In this document: piece after piece, positions 43,281 to 54,900 of the stretch
Layout of the letters: every line of letters starts with the position of its first letter
Position numbering within the stretch: position 1 is the stretch's first letter
Assembly: GCA_036172665.1 (NCBI GenBank)
Contig: CM069875.1
Location: 24,025,806 to 24,089,805 of the forward strand
Length of the DNA: 64,000 nucleotides
Direction: 5' to 3'
DNA from: Prosopocoilus inquinatus
Lineage: Eukaryota > Arthropoda > Insecta > Coleoptera > Lucanidae
The notes under the pieces: model-generated
The model's database searches: none
The model's input: only the letters and a program-made list of their open reading frames with translations
What the model was told of the DNA's origin: nothing
Position numbers and translations under genes: made by a program

Positions 43281-46200
43281 ATGGCTTATAATATGCGCAG
43301 AACTGGTAATAATTTTGGTGAGTTATTATAAAGTATTGATTTTTTTTCCTAGCGGTTAGAAGACGGTTTTATTCTACTAGCTTGGCCTATCATTTCGTAA
43401 TATCATCTAACTAAATACAAAAATGCAGTATTTATAAGAACCATGAAGTAAATCTAATTTTGCATTTTTAATTTGACAAATAATTACGTTTTATGAGCTT
43501 TTCAACTTCGCAAAAACAAAATGGCTTCGGCGAGTTCAGATTTTCAATGGCCGAGTATAAATTCATATTCATGTGTATTTTGCAGCAAACTCTGTCAGCT
43601 CTGTCGGACAGCGTCGACCTCCACCTGTAGTTACAAATAATTTTGTATCAGGAGGACAAGTAAGTTAATTTTATTCTTGTTTCATTGATATAGGTATCTT
43701 TATAAAACTTTAAACAGGTAAAATTTTCAAAAATTGTTATGAAGCTTTGGGCACGTTTTTTTTTTTATTCGGGATTAGATCATCCGTTGCAGAGGATTAA
43801 ATCAAAATCATTTTGTTACAGTTTAAGGAGGTGTAACAGTTTATCACTATAGATGTGTTTTTAAATTATGATGCAGCCAAAAAATTACAGCAATGAATAA
43901 TTTTCTACAGCACTTTTTTTACTCTAAGGGGTACGCATCTGACTTTATTTATCCCAATATAAATGCCAGATATCAATAACTTGATAGGTACAACATACAA
44001 AACAAAACAATTTTTGAAAATTTTAGCCGTGTTTTTATAAATTCCACAATATTGAACCCATTGTTTTCTTTTACTTTTGAAACAATCTGGTCAGTACGTC
44101 TGAATATACTACTGTACACGGTTTTTGGTTATACATTGTGTCCATGGTTTTGATTCGTCATAGGAAAAACTTTAGTTTTGAGTTTTCGAAAAAAAGGTCA
44201 TTCTATTAAAAGTTCTTGCTTATCTTAAAACTCCCCAAAAATTTTTGAAACAATTAATTCTGATGGCTGAAAAAAATTGAATATTTTGTTTCGATTTCAA
44301 AAAGTTTTAGTAAAATCATGTTAACCAGTATTATCAAATAATGTTACTAATTTACATGAAAAAAGAAAACTTCAGACAAGAATATTAATTTACTTCATTG
44401 ATGCCCAGTTTCTAGAAGCTTTTCTCATTAGATAAAGTAAATATTGCTGTGGTAACTTATGTTAGAACTATAGGAATTTATAACTTATCTAATGATAAAA
44501 GTTTCTAGAAACCAGGCTTGAATGTTTGAAGTATCAGCCAACGTGATTTTAATTTTAAAAAAAACATTTTGTAAAAGTCAAAAGAGAATTTTCAATTTTT
44601 TCCAGCTAGAAATTTATCACGTTCTAAGAAATTTCTGGATATTTTAGGATAAGCAAGAACTTTCATAAAAAATAAGTTTTTGAAAACTCAAAAACAAAAA
44701 ATTTTCCATGGACAGTGTATTTTGAATGATTTTGCCGGACCTATCAAAAAATGTTAAATATAAACGTTTTAGGAATTTATTTGATTTCATATTTTTGAAT
44801 TTACTTCAATAGGCTTTGGAATAATAAGAATTTTGTTTTGTGTAAAATTAGTTATAATAAAAAATTGTTAATCAGGGTCATTTTACAAGACAAAATGCTA
44901 ACAGCTAAGACAAATTAACATATTGTATAAAAAAAATTAATAAAAATATACCACAATATAATTTCAAACTTAAATATTGCAAAAAGTATATTTTTAGAAT
45001 AAGGAGAAGAATGTCTTTTTTAATTCAAGAAAACATACTGGGTGCTCCTAAAATACCAAAGTCAGTACCGATTTGTTACGTTTCCGGTCATTTGTTTTCT
45101 TTTTTTAGTAAATTCTGGCGGTTCAGTTAAATTCCTAAGATCTGATCTTACCACCTCCAGATAAATTTAACCGTCGGTTAATATCCTTGGAAACTATTGT
45201 GCCGACAATGGTTTCCCAGGATGTTAACCGATAGTTAAATTTATAAGGAGGTGGTAAGATCGGGCCTAAAACGTTTATATTTAACACTTTTTGATATGTG
45301 ACAATAAAGCGCGTACAGAGTATCCCATTTTCGACGGTATTCTGTAGGAATCTCCGTTAATAATGGAAATAGAAAAAAAAAAAAACAAGCACCCAATATT
45401 GGATCAACTTTGTATGCTAATTTCAATTGTAAACAAAAATTTGCTATTTACTACTGTTTTCGTGGTACAATTGAAAAACGAAAAATTCATCAAAATTTCA
45501 AAGCCAAAGAACTTTCTTGTTTTTAAAAATGTTAGGACATAAAAAAGTTGACCACCCAATATTGCATGCTTGATTTTTTTCCAGTGCCATTATTTTTCGC
45601 CATCACGTATAACTAACAAAGGTGACTCACATTCGTGAATCACAATTGTTACTCACACATGGTGTGATCGTATTAACGGGGATACCTATAAAATTTCATT
45701 GAAAATGGGACACCTGTACACGTTGAAAAAAAGAAAAAAACTACTTTGCAAATTTCTTATTAAGGACCATTTAATTCTAAATTTAACAAAAATGAAACTA
45801 ATAGAGTTTTTTTTTGTTTTCTTCCGGAAGGAACGGAAAGGAAAACAGTACTATACAGGTCCTGTAGGGTAGTGGTACTGTTATAGGTTTTTTTATAAAG
45901 TCTTTCAGTTTAATATTTACTATGAAACGATTCACTCAATCTTAAGTTTAAAACGTGCAGTTACATATTGTTAATGAAGTTGTTATAAATGTAATTTTTT
46001 TACATGATATAACAATGTCGATTTGCGGTGAATTTTTTCATAATAAAAATTAAATGAATGGCTGATATCTTGACTATTTTTGTCTTTTCTTTACTATGTC
46101 CTTAATTTGCAAGAATTTTAACATTATTTCTCACAGTTTTGTATGAGTTTGATTGCAATACTGTAGAAAACTATGGGAGTTCTGTTGGGGTTCTTGCAAA

Positions 46201-49085
46201 TTACTATGGTTGCAATAAGCGTCAAGATATATTTGACGATACCTTTCCACTATGATGGTAACATCTGTGGTAAGGTAGCACCTATATCGGTGCACACGGC
46301 CGCCAAGGCATACTTGTGTAGTAAAATAAATGATCGACTAGATGACTCGACAGGCAGCTGCTGCGCAACAAAATAAAGGGCAACAGAATAAGTCTTTTCA
46401 ACAACAGCAGCAACAACAACAAACTCCTCAACAGCAGCAACAGAACAAAACTGCACCTCAACAGCAACAGGTTTGTTGTTAGATTTCTAATATGTAATCA
46501 AATATCCATGTGATCAATTTTATTAATAACTTTTTTATCCCACATGGAGTCAGCAGCTTAGTTTTAGGCCATGATCTAAGTAGCGTTACACCTGTGGAAG
46601 ATTAAACGGTTATTTCAGAATTATATAGATGTCTATTCGTTCTGAGTAGTTCCATTATCAATTCTTTATAACCGAATTCCAGAGAGTAGGCTGTTACTAT
46701 CTAAAAGTGTATACAGCCATAGAAAAGGAATGTACAACAGCAATACAATTTAGTTTTTAATTTTGAAATCTCAGTGTGATGCAAGAATCATGTAGGTACG
46801 TTTTTAAAGTTACAGCAAAAGCAGGTGACGCCTCAGCAACAAATGAAACCAGGTGTCCAACAATCACCACAAGCACAGGTACAATCACAACCACCAACAA
46901 AGCCCGTACCTCCACAGCCTCAAGGGAAACCAGTGCAACAAGCACCTCCAGCTCCTCAACAGCAACAAAAAACAATGCCTCCCTCTCAGCAGAATACTTT
47001 GACGAAATCTGCAGAGCAACTGGTTGTTCAACAACAGCAAAATGTAAAAAATGAAGCGATGGAATCAGAAGTAACAATGATTACCGAAGGTGAAGCACCT
47101 CCAATGAGACCCAAGCCTTTCTGGGTGAAGAAAGCAATAGGTAGAGAGCATTTCAAATTATTTGAAACTCAAAAAACGCACGACTTTAATCCTTATATAG
47201 AGTGAACGCAGCTTATAATTTTTTAAAATTTTTTGAAAACAAAAACACGATTATAAAGAAAATAAAAAATGATGACATTTCACTGCGCAAATTTGAAGCA
47301 CAAATGTGTGCTCCAAACAACAAAGAATGTTTGTTGAGTAGTTGTAGCTATGTGAATTACATGAAGTCTGACTTACTTTACATATAGTTTATTTTAATTT
47401 AATTTTCTGTTATTTATAAAATTGTCTGATATTTTAGGGCGGATCTCCAAGGCTGAAAAAATGCGAAAGCGCAATTTACGTTTACGCAAAATGTTACAAC
47501 CAAAGAATGCTTTGATGGTTCTTAATGAACTTGTTGGAAACACCTCATACACAGTTCAAGAAGTAAGATTAGCTGGTTTCGATGACATTTTTAAAGCTGC
47601 AGTTACTGTTGATGGAATAGAACATGCAGGCTCTGGTAATATCTTTTTTTTTTTCCTGAATAATGTAAATGAAATGTAGGGACTTCATCAGTTAAATATT
47701 TTCTGAGATTAACTTTGCATTTTATATTCTTTATTATTTTTTAAAGCAGATTATCAACATTTTGTAAGATATCCCGTTTTTTCAGCAGTTCCAACACATT
47801 AAATAACTTTAGTTCTCGCGTTATTTACGTTATATTTTTTTTTCTGCTATCTTATTAACCATAACTATAACTACATATTTTGCTTAGCTTTTGTGATTGC
47901 TGTTTCATACGCATATATTAAGTAATTTCTCTTATTTATCTGTCTTCTAATAACATATTTTTAGGGAAGAGTAAAGCAGGAGCAAAAACAGCAGCAGCTG
48001 AAGCAGCTCTAAAGCACATTGTATTGAAAAAGATCCGTGCATTTAGCCTGTCTGCCTTAAGCGGCTCACTGACTGAAGATGGACAAACTGAATTCGGAAA
48101 TGAGAATGTTGAAAAAATGGATGAGAGCAATGCAGCATCCGAAGAACAAGAACAAGTATCTTGGTCTCACATTGCAAGTTTTGCAATTCATAAACTATTT
48201 TCAAGTTGGGATGAAGACGGCAACATAACAGATTTGGTGAGAATTGTGTTAAGTCTTGGTAAGCGCCTGGAACTATCAATCATAATATTTTTACAGTTTT
48301 CTAATTCGAATTCTCCTGGAGTAATTGGATTTGATTCTTTAACTAAAAGAAGTGGATCTTCCATGACCGGCTTTCAAGTGCTGGAACAGAAACCAGCAAA
48401 AAAATTACCTGAAAATGCTGTCCTCATGAATCCAATTATGCTATTAAATCAAATGCATCCAAATGCAAAATATGAAGAAATTGCAAAAACTGGTAATCCA
48501 CCTCATATTCAATTCACCATCAAATGCACCGTCCTTGACCAAGAATTTGTGGGCGTTGGTAAGTAACATTTAATATATTTTTACAAATTATACAATAGGT
48601 CTATTCTGTAAGCATTTCATATTCATTGTTACGCTTGTTACAAATGATATGTAACAAACATAACAATTGACTTCCTAAAAAATCGTATTCTCTATAATTG
48701 ATTGTTAAGGCGTTAAAGTCTGATTAGTGGGTTTCTAAGGTTGCTATAGTTACATATCAATTAATTTCTCTTCAATTTTATTGTTAAATATCAATTAAAA
48801 TCAGTTTGTGCTGGGTGTCTAATAGCACCATGTGCACTGAGTGTATCTTCATCTCGTTTGAATCTCATGTAATGAAATGAGATGAAGATACACTCTGTGC
48901 ACCCCAAACGAAAACGCTACATTCTTAAAATTGTTGCAATTGTAGGTCGTAATAAGAAGACAGCTCGTAAACAAGCTGCATTTGCTGCATGTACTCAAGT
49001 CCTTGGCATTCAGTATCCACCAGAAGTTTTGGACGAGAGTGCAACTGTACCAACGCTACAACTGCAAACAGCAATGGAAACATAA
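43281..49085 (+). CDS. Two-dsRBD RNA-binding protein with glutamine-rich N-terminus
   Basis: Eight exons: 43281-43317, 43586-43659, 46354-46470, 46816-47140, 47438-47635, 47965-48236, 48297-48558 and 48946-49085. All have GT/AG borders and phases that fit, giving 474 residues. Residues about 38-150 are Gln/Pro-rich, encoded by CAG/CAA runs. A basic segment (about 188-205) precedes dsRBD1 (about 205-272: PKNALMVLNELVG ... KSKAGAKTAAAEAALKHIV). dsRBD2 is about 384-448 (NPIMLLNQMHP ... GRNKKTARKQAAFAAC). No deaminase or nuclease domain follows, so it is not ADAR or Dicer. It may match the insect DIP1-type two-dsRBD proteins, but I cannot confirm the orthologue. The dsRBDs suggest binding of structured RNA. 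Exon 4 could read through to a stop at 47205, and the 60-nt sixth intron can be retained in frame. Confidence 0.88.
44130..44715. repeat. Foldback element in dsRBD gene intron 2
   Basis: The outer parts (GTGTCCATGG and CCATGGACAG) and inner parts (AAGTTCTTGCTTATC and GATAAGCAAGAACTT; CCAGTTTCTAGAAGC and GTTTCTAGAAACCAGG) pair around a centre near 44430. Confidence 0.7.
45131..45270. repeat. MITE, TTAGGCCCGRTCTT family, copy 2
   Basis: GATCTTACCACCTCCAGATA and its complement near 45240-45265 form the arms, with TTAACCGTCGGTTAA inside. The outer end reads TTTAGGCCCGATCTTACC on the minus strand. It lies in intron 2 of the dsRBD gene. Confidence 0.7.
48833..48900. repeat. Perfect-stem hairpin in last intron of dsRBD gene
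   Basis: TGCACTGAGTGTATCTTCATCTC-type arms at 48833-48855 pair with 48879-48900 around a 23-nt loop, nearly without mismatch. It could fold in the pre-mRNA; it may equally be a MITE. Confidence 0.55.
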
Positions 49086-49664
49086 ATAGTAATTTTATGA
49101 CATTTTAACTCTTGATGTATCTCATGTTAGTTATATAGGACACATATTTTCTGCACGTAGTAACATTTTAAGTTTTTTATGAATAGTAGAATTCGATTCA
49201 TAATATTGTTATTTGGCGAGTTAGACCTTTTTGCTCTTAACCATATTAGTTATGGTTCATTGTTCAAATTTATAAAATCGAACCCAAATTCTCTTACATT
49301 AAAAAAATGTTGGGAAGTGTTTGTTGACTTTATAGTCGGTGTTTTTCATTTCATATCTGTAAGAAATTAGTTAAAAAAATATTGGCATTAAGCACAATGC
49401 AATTGTACTTCAATTTTGCTTTTGTGTTAAATTATTCTTGATCATATTCCAATATACTTTTTTTAATACCGAAAATTCAAACCAATGAGTCTGAAATTCA
49501 TTTAAAATTAATGAAGGAGTATTTCATTGAGATGATCGTTTTTTTTTTTGTGAATTTATAGGATGTATTTACAATGTTTAAATTAGGAACTTGTGTAAAT
49601 GTTTTTATTTAAATAAACCATGCTACGTTCTACATTCTAATTTTATTTTGATAAAAGGAAATAA
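49086..49664. other. Convergent 3' intergenic region
   Basis: It lies between the stops of the dsRBD gene and ASRGL1. AT-rich, with likely 3' UTRs only. Confidence 0.45.
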
Positions 49665-51669
49665 TTATGTACTTGGGATGTTTTCTACAATTTGGTTTTC
49701 TGTATCGATTCCAAAATGTATCACTTCTTTTCTGCGACATGCCCAACTCATGTGTTGTGAACTGAATGCTACTCCCACGTCACCTTTTCTTGAAAGCACG
49801 ATTGCACCTAGAAATGCAATAAAAGTAAAATTAAGTATTTTGATTCTATTACGTATAACAGCAATATGAAAGTTATAAACACTTGGCTTTATCATAATCT
49901 TTTGAGTTTATGATCAGGGAAAAGAATTCAGACCACTTGGTGTTGGACGCTTTTTACGCCGAATGTACTATTTAACTCCCGTCTCCTTTCCGCGACTCGA
50001 ATTGTTATTGAGTGGGAGGGAAAAAAGCGTTCGCGCTTCGCAGAAATTATTGTGGACGAGGTTGATACAGCCCGAGAACTGAATTTTCGTAACGTTCACG
50101 GAACAAGTGGCCCGAATTCTTTGCCCTGGTTATGACTATTAAAAAGATCAATTCCCAAAATTCAAGATATTTGTTATCGACTGAAAAATTTAAGTAAACA
50201 ATTTTTAAACTAAACCGGACAGAAGAATTAGGCATTTACGATAAATGGAGCGGTATATACCGGTTAATCTATTCTCGCATTTTTACTTGCATTAAACGCA
50301 ATCCTTCTACCTCGATCCGTGTACCACTCCAATTATTGTAAACGCCTATTGTAATTGGAAAAACACTCAACGTTTCACTATCGATTCATAGCTTTGTCAG
50401 GAGTGAAGTGTTTATTTACATTTTTCATTCCTGATGAAACTATCAATCGATAGTAAAACGTTGAGTGCTTTTCCAATTATAATTCTGTCTGGTTAGAGTT
50501 TAGAAACCATTTATTTACAATTTTCATCGGACAAGAATCGACTTTAATTATTGAAAAGATTTAATTACAAACAAATTACAATTTCATCTGCGGTCTTCAG
50601 TCATAAAAAAAATACTAAAACAATAAACTACCTGCCGTATTGTTTAAACGCAAAAACATATACATCAACCATTTTTGTGTTGCTTCTAATGGTGTTAGAC
50701 CTTGTTCCATAGATTTTATAATCGAATGAGCCAGAGAAATTTTCATTATACTTTCTCCATGACCTATAGAATTTTTAATGTAAGTCAAAGGAATTTTCTA
50801 CATCAAAAACGACCTGTAGTGGAAACAGCCCCAACATTGTCATCAGCATAAGTACCTGCACCAATTTTTGAAGAATCACTACCTCTTCCAATCATCTTTC
50901 TATTCAGTCCTCCTGTTGACGTACCAGCTGCTAAATGGCCTGCACCATCTAGCGCAACAGCACCAATAGTTCCCATTTCAGACTGTCCAAAAGCATTATA
51001 CTTTTTAAACGTTTCCTTTGCGTTTTGAGTTACTAAACTTCCAACAGGTAAAATCGGTATACCTTGATCCTTTGCAAATTTGTTTGCACCGTGCCCTACT
51101 AATAGCACATGTGGTGTCTTTTCCATTACTAAACGGGCTAAACTGTAATTTTCAGTTAATTTTCTTTGGTGTTTGTTTCGACCTCTCTGTACCTTATTGG
51201 ATGTGCAATATCTTTCACTACGCTGACTCCACCACAATTGAGATCTGAACCTACCATTATGCTAGCATCCATTTCAACTTCACCGATCTCATTTAGGACA
51301 GAGCCATATCCTGTAAGTGAAATTTAAAACCTAACTTGAATTAGAAGAAACGGCTTATAATACCTGCATTAAATTCCTCATTGTCTTCCATATTCCGGAT
51401 GGCAGTTTCCACAGCATCTATAACACTACCGGTTTGTTGTAAAACATCAAACCCATTATTTACTGCTTTTTTAACACCTTGAATCATGAGTTGAACTTTA
51501 CTGTCTGATACGTGACCGGCTCCGCCATGTACTATAATTGTCGGTTCTAATTTGCAACTAGGTTTTTCTTAATAAGTAGAGAAATATTTGAATACAGTTT
51601 TAAGCCTCACCCAATTTCTAACGTCCTAATAAACAAGTTGGATAGGGTGAAAGGTTTTAAAAACGACAT
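49665..51669 (-). CDS. ASRGL1: Isoaspartyl peptidase/L-asparaginase (ASRGL1 type, N-terminal nucleophile hydrolase)
   Basis: It hydrolyses L-asparagine and isoaspartyl dipeptides after self-cleavage. Six minus-strand exons: 51669-51611, 51557-51364, 51310-51193, 51142-50814, 50763-50632 and 49807-49665, with phases that fit and 324 residues. It has the HGGAGH motif (about 30-35), the alpha-subunit block EFNAGYGSVLNEIGEVEMDA, then the autocleavage site MGTIGAVA with the nucleophile at about Thr182. Next come STGGLNRKMIGR, GAGTYADDNVGAVSTTGHGES and a C-terminal VIHFGID block. The N-terminal 25 or so residues (MSFLKPFTLSNLFIRTL) are extra compared with human and could be a targeting sequence. 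Introns are about 50 nt except the last (824 nt), which holds a hAT MITE and an inverted repeat. Confidence 0.92.
49915..50128. mobile_element. hAT-type MITE, copy 2
   Basis: CAGGGAAAAGAATTCAGACC and GGCCCGAATTCTTTGCCCTG are inverted ends; the flanks TTTATGAT and GTTATGAC are a decayed 8-bp duplication. Same family as 16341-16536. It sits in the last intron of ASRGL1. Confidence 0.78.
50345..50490. repeat. Inverted pair of hammerhead-like boxes (AAACGTTGAGTG family)
   Basis: Plus strand: CTGATGA (50431-50437), stem ACTATC-AATC-GATAGT, AAAA (50455-50458), CGTTGAGTG. Minus strand: CTGACAA (50400-50394), stem CTAT/ATAG, GAAA (50376-50373), CGTTGAGTG. Each has one intact hammerhead box and one mutated box, as if descended from an active pair. 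TTGGAAAAACACTCAAC and its complement extend the inverted repeat. Confidence 0.5.
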
Positions 51670-51910
51670 ATTCAACAAAACAAACTGAAATTTACCTGTC
51701 AAATTCACAACTTACTTAGAACATGGAGTAATATTAAAGCAATTACAAAACTTGAAACTGACACAGTGACACACTTCTTTTAAACAAAACATAGAAATGT
51801 AAGTCAGTTCACATCTGCTATATTAATCTATGATTAGGCAAAGGAAGTTATTAAAAAATCACGTACAAAATAATTTTTTTTTAAGAGATAATTTATTTTT
51901 GAATAGTACA
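51670..51910. promoter_or_regulatory. ASRGL1 upstream region
   Basis: 241 bp between the end of the ZAD gene and the ASRGL1 start. It should hold the ASRGL1 promoter and the ZAD gene 3' UTR. No specific motif is recognised. Confidence 0.35.
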
Positions 51911-54900
51911 TCATATGCAAGGGCTTTCATAATTATATTCATCCAATGCCTTGTGCGTTCTCATATGTGTTCGTAATTTATCTTTCCGGCTAAACATTTT
52001 GTCACAAATCACACAGTTAAACGGTTTTTCTCCAGTGTGTGTTCTCTGATGTAAGCACAATTTATCCTTCCTGCTGAAGCTTTTGTCACATTTCGAACAT
52101 TTATATGGTTTTTCTCCGGTATGAATTCGAGCATGTCTTGTTAACTTGTCTTTTGCCTTGAAACCCCTACCGCATATATCACATGTCCAAAGTTTTGCCT
52201 TGTCTTCAAAAGAACCGTACATATTATTTTCATCCATGTCTTTGCTGCTGAAATTTTTGACTTCTACAGTGCACTCTGGAATCCTTGATAAAAGGGAATC
52301 AACATCGTCGCTAGGGGTTTTTTCTTTAAACCTGTAAATCAATAAAACACAATCATGACCTGAAATGTACAGCTGCGAACAGAAAATTTCGTACACCACT
52401 GCCATTCCACCGATGATAACGACAACGTGAAGAGAAACAGTTTTCACAAGCAAGTAACCTCACTTTTGGTTTCTGTCAAAAGAGTTTTTTTTTTATTTGA
52501 TTTGTTTCGTCAACTCAGCGGTGTGACGTCATAAATGTCGAATCAACGATCAAGGATATTTAAGCGTAACGCCCTTGTCAACGACCGATTACTCTAATTA
52601 TTAAGCCGAGAGCTTAGCTCAGATGCATCCAGATACGCAAAATATTTATTGCCAATCGGTTTCTGACGGGTTCTATCAAAAAAAAACAACCAATCAAAAA
52701 CAATCCGCAATAAATTTTGTGTATCCAGAAGAATGCATCTGAACTAAGCTCTCGGCTTAATAATTAGAGAAGAAGAATGCATCTGAACTAAGCTTAAGCC
52801 TGTTTTACATTATCATGTAAAATTAGAGATGGGTGCAATCGTTTGCACCGGTGGAATCAAGGAATGCACGCGGTATATTGACAATTTACCTACATTTACA
52901 TAAGAAATAAAAAATACTTCAAATGGTACCAAATATTAGTGTTGTTAAATTATCCGTAATTTATTTTTAATAGTGTTGTAAAGCCGAAACATTTCAACTG
53001 AAATATTTCACATAAATTTCATGAAACTTATTTTAAATTTGCCGCGCAGAAAGCGTCTGCGCATGATTTGAATTTGGATGGTAACGTAAACATAGGGCGA
53101 GTTCTTTATTTTATCAAGAAGCCTGCTGGATGGCATCAGTTCCATCAAAATCGTTCTTTTATTGCTGGATTCATCAACAATCGTTCTTTTATTCTAGTTG
53201 GTTTTCATTTCATCAGATGGCATCACAAATCCATCATTCGTTTCAGAGGGCATGTTCTTTATTTCAACGCAATTTTGTGGTTGAAAGCATCAGTGTTGGA
53301 ACCTGATGCCGTGACGTCATCTACTGATGGATGCAACAGATTAGGAATAAAAAAACGCTTTGCGTTCACATAAAATTCTTTTTAACCTCAAAAATTTTTA
53401 TTTATGTTTTTGAAATAATTGATCATTTTATCTAACTCTTGCATTGTCCTAAACATGATACACATACTAGTATAATTTCCAATTAATTGTAGATAGGTGC
53501 AACCAATTTTAAAAAATGCAAATAAAAGGAATAAAACTTTCACTTGACTTTCACTTATGTTTATAAAAGCGAGGTTAGGTTTGAGATTTCAACTTTCAAA
53601 TAGTTCCATCATCTGAAACGAATGATGGATTTGTGATGCCATCTGATGAAAACCAACTAGAATAAAAGAACGATTGTTGATGAATCTGAGTCATCTATCA
53701 AGCAATAAAAGAACGATTTTGATGGAACTGATGTCATCCAGCAGGCTTCTTGATGAAATAAAAAATTCGTCCAGATGATGGAACTGTTTGAAAGTTGAAA
53801 TCTCAAACCTAACCTCGTTTTCTTAAACGAGTGAAAATCAAGTGAAAGTTTTATTCGTTTTATCTGCATTTTTTTAAATTTCTTGCACCTACCGCTTCTG
53901 TAAAAATGAGATGTCTATAAATAAGTAGGAGTGCAAACAAGTTAAAAGTCAAGAAAGTACAAAACAAACCTAAAATTAATTGGAAATTTTACTAGTATGT
54001 GTATCGTGTTTAGGACAATGCAAGAGTTAGATGAGATTTTAATTATTTTAAGAACATAAATAAAATGTTTAATTTTTGAGGTTAGAAAGAATTTTATTTG
54101 AACGCAAAGCGTTTTTTTATTCCTAATCTGTTGCATCCATCAGTAGATGACGTCACTGCATCAAGTTCCAACACTGATGCTTTCAACCACAAAATTGCGT
54201 TGAAATAAAAAAACATGCCCATAAGCTGCTGGTTATACACATTTGCAGCTGAATTAAAAAAGTCGGGAAATGTAAAAAAATATATACGATTGTCTTAGTT
54301 TCTTCATATTCATATCTTGACGTCATCATTGGGCGGGCCTTTTCATGCTGCAGCTCTGCAGCAACGTTGCCAACCGTATAACTATTTTAGTAGTCAGTAC
54401 TATGAACGAATCTTCAGAATCGTTTGGATGCTTGGGGTGGATTTTGGATTTTGAGAACGGAAACAAAGTTCCGCTTCCATTTCCATTTAGTCAAGCGCGA
54501 TGAAACTCAAAAAAAGAAAAGAAAGGAAAAAATAAACAAGAGACAAACGAAACAGTTTGCAAGAAGGAAGATACAACAAAAGAAAAAGTTACACAATGAG
54601 AAACAAAATTTAATAGCCCTTTAAATTTAACGCTTTTGATACAGAATAGGCCCTAATGTCATCATTAAATACAGAATTTTCTTCAGTTTTCAAAAATGAA
54701 CATTTTATTGGGCTTATTTCTTGTAGTTCATAGGATAAATTGTGGAAAAAACTGCCTGTTTTATTATTTTTGTCTATATAAGACTTAGTAGGCTACGCTT
54801 CAATGTAATGCGATTATTTTTTGTTTTTATTAAATATTAAGGAACTCTGGTTCAAATATGTTGACGATTTTGACAGTTTTAGCTGTGTAAATAATTTCAT

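Noticed and set aside
51911..52405. Stand-alone three-finger protein starting at the ATG at 52405
   Set aside because: The extra N-terminus reads through a clear TTTACAG acceptor and looks like intron sequence; splicing from the ZAD exon fits in phase. It remains a weaker alternative.
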